The notes under the pieces: model-generated
Told to the model about the DNA's origin: nothing
Database searches by the model: none
The model's input: the letters and a program-made list of their open reading frames with translations, nothing else
Shown here: piece after piece, positions 63,350-64,000 of the stretch
How positions within the stretch are numbered: position 1 is the stretch's first letter
How the letters are laid out: the number at the start of each line of letters is the position of its first letter
NCBI GenBank assembly: GCA_020796225.1
Contig: CM036775.1
Span: 6,074,393-6,138,392, forward strand
Direction of reading: 5' to 3'
DNA: 64,000 nt
Origin: Arion vulgaris
Taxonomy: Eukaryota > Mollusca > Gastropoda > Stylommatophora > Arionidae
Translations under genes and position numbers: made by a program

Positions 63350-64000
63350 AAAATGAGGAACATACATCCCTAGGCCACCCCTGCAGGAAAAAAATACTCA
63401 AAACAGGAACTACATCTCAGGGAATTAAACATACATCAATCAGGAAATACATCCATCGGAACATACACCCCCGGGAATTAAACAACATCAATCGGAACAT
63501 ACATCCATGCAGAATTAAAAATCATCAATCGGGCATAATCCGTGGGGAAAATACATCCCATGCAGGAAAAACATCTCAAAAGGGAAATACATCCTGCGGA
63601 ACATACATCCTGCAGGGAAATACATCCCTGCAGGAACATACATCCATGAGGAACATACATCAATAAGGAAAAAACATCAATGGAACATACATCCGCGGAA
63701 AAACATCAAAACAGGAACATACATCCTGCAGGGAAAATACATCCGTGCAGGAACTACATTGCGGAAAAACATCAATACGGGGCATACATCCTAGGGAAAA
63801 TACTCATGGGAAATTAAAAACACAATCAGGAACATACATCCTGCGAACCATCAAAGCGAAATAATCTTTCAGGAACATACTCAATGCAGGAACATAATCA
63901 AAGGGAAAAAAAATAGGGAAAAATCCGAACACATCAATGCGGGGAAATAATCCCCGGTCAACACCATGCGGGGCAACTCCTCGGAACCATCCACGGAAAT
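63350..64000. repeat. Degenerate about 20-bp minisatellite
   Basis: Repeated GGAACATACATCC, CCTGCAGGGAAATACATCC and AAACATCAATC pieces with high indel variation, running to the window edge. Sequence quality appears poor here. Confidence 0.85.

Overview
The window is eukaryotic and very repeat-rich. It is best read as part of an invertebrate genome, probably a lophotrochozoan and perhaps a mollusc. This rests on spliced serpin exons with GT-AG borders and consistent phases, many classes of non-LTR retrotransposon, a Penelope-like element, P and hAT transposons, tRNA-derived SINEs, long minisatellites and a metazoan 18S rRNA 5' fragment. The lineage call is inference. Many array monomers and decayed ORFs carry 1-2 base indels, so some frameshifts may be assembly noise rather than biology.

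The only host gene I can reconstruct is a secreted serpin on the + strand, spanning about 46 kb. Its exons are 16398-16558 (signal peptide and helix A), 26464-26596, 27752-27968, 51130-51277, 51908-52093 and 62523-62725 (reactive-centre loop and stop). All visible junction phases fit. One exon, expected to carry the NAIYFKG-type core, should lie between 27969 and 51129 but was not found. At the left edge (5-1552) is a disrupted Gly/Pro/Gln/Tyr-rich coding stretch of unknown identity.

From 1.6 to 16.3 kb, upstream of the serpin, lie LINE 3' fragments, SINEs, minisatellites and a 3.2-kb P element (10652-13895, minus strand) with inverted ends. Serpin intron 1 (16.6-26.5 kb) holds an I-like LINE with endonuclease and partial RT (about 19.2-21.3 kb), a Penelope-like element with a GIY-YIG endonuclease between inverted repeats (21584-22857), and several LINE ends. 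The large intron from 28 to 51 kb holds a 5.8-kb array of a 53-bp monomer, five further tandem arrays, two more I-like LINE copies, an rRNA external-spacer/18S fragment, and copies of an uncharacterised interspersed repeat of about 1.2 kb. An hAT element (49362-50559) with an exact 8-bp target duplication sits inside one of the LINE copies.

The last serpin intron (52094-62522) shows nested insertions. A 57-bp tandem array is split by an LTR-like element (54679-56266) and by a LINE (56691-61928). The LINE is split by an hAT (56926-59583), and the hAT contains yet another LINE 3' fragment. A further hAT (52415-54144) lies upstream of the array.

The most notable pattern is that several minisatellites are built from short pieces of the C-terminal coding region of LINEs, as though that region repeatedly seeds tandem expansion.
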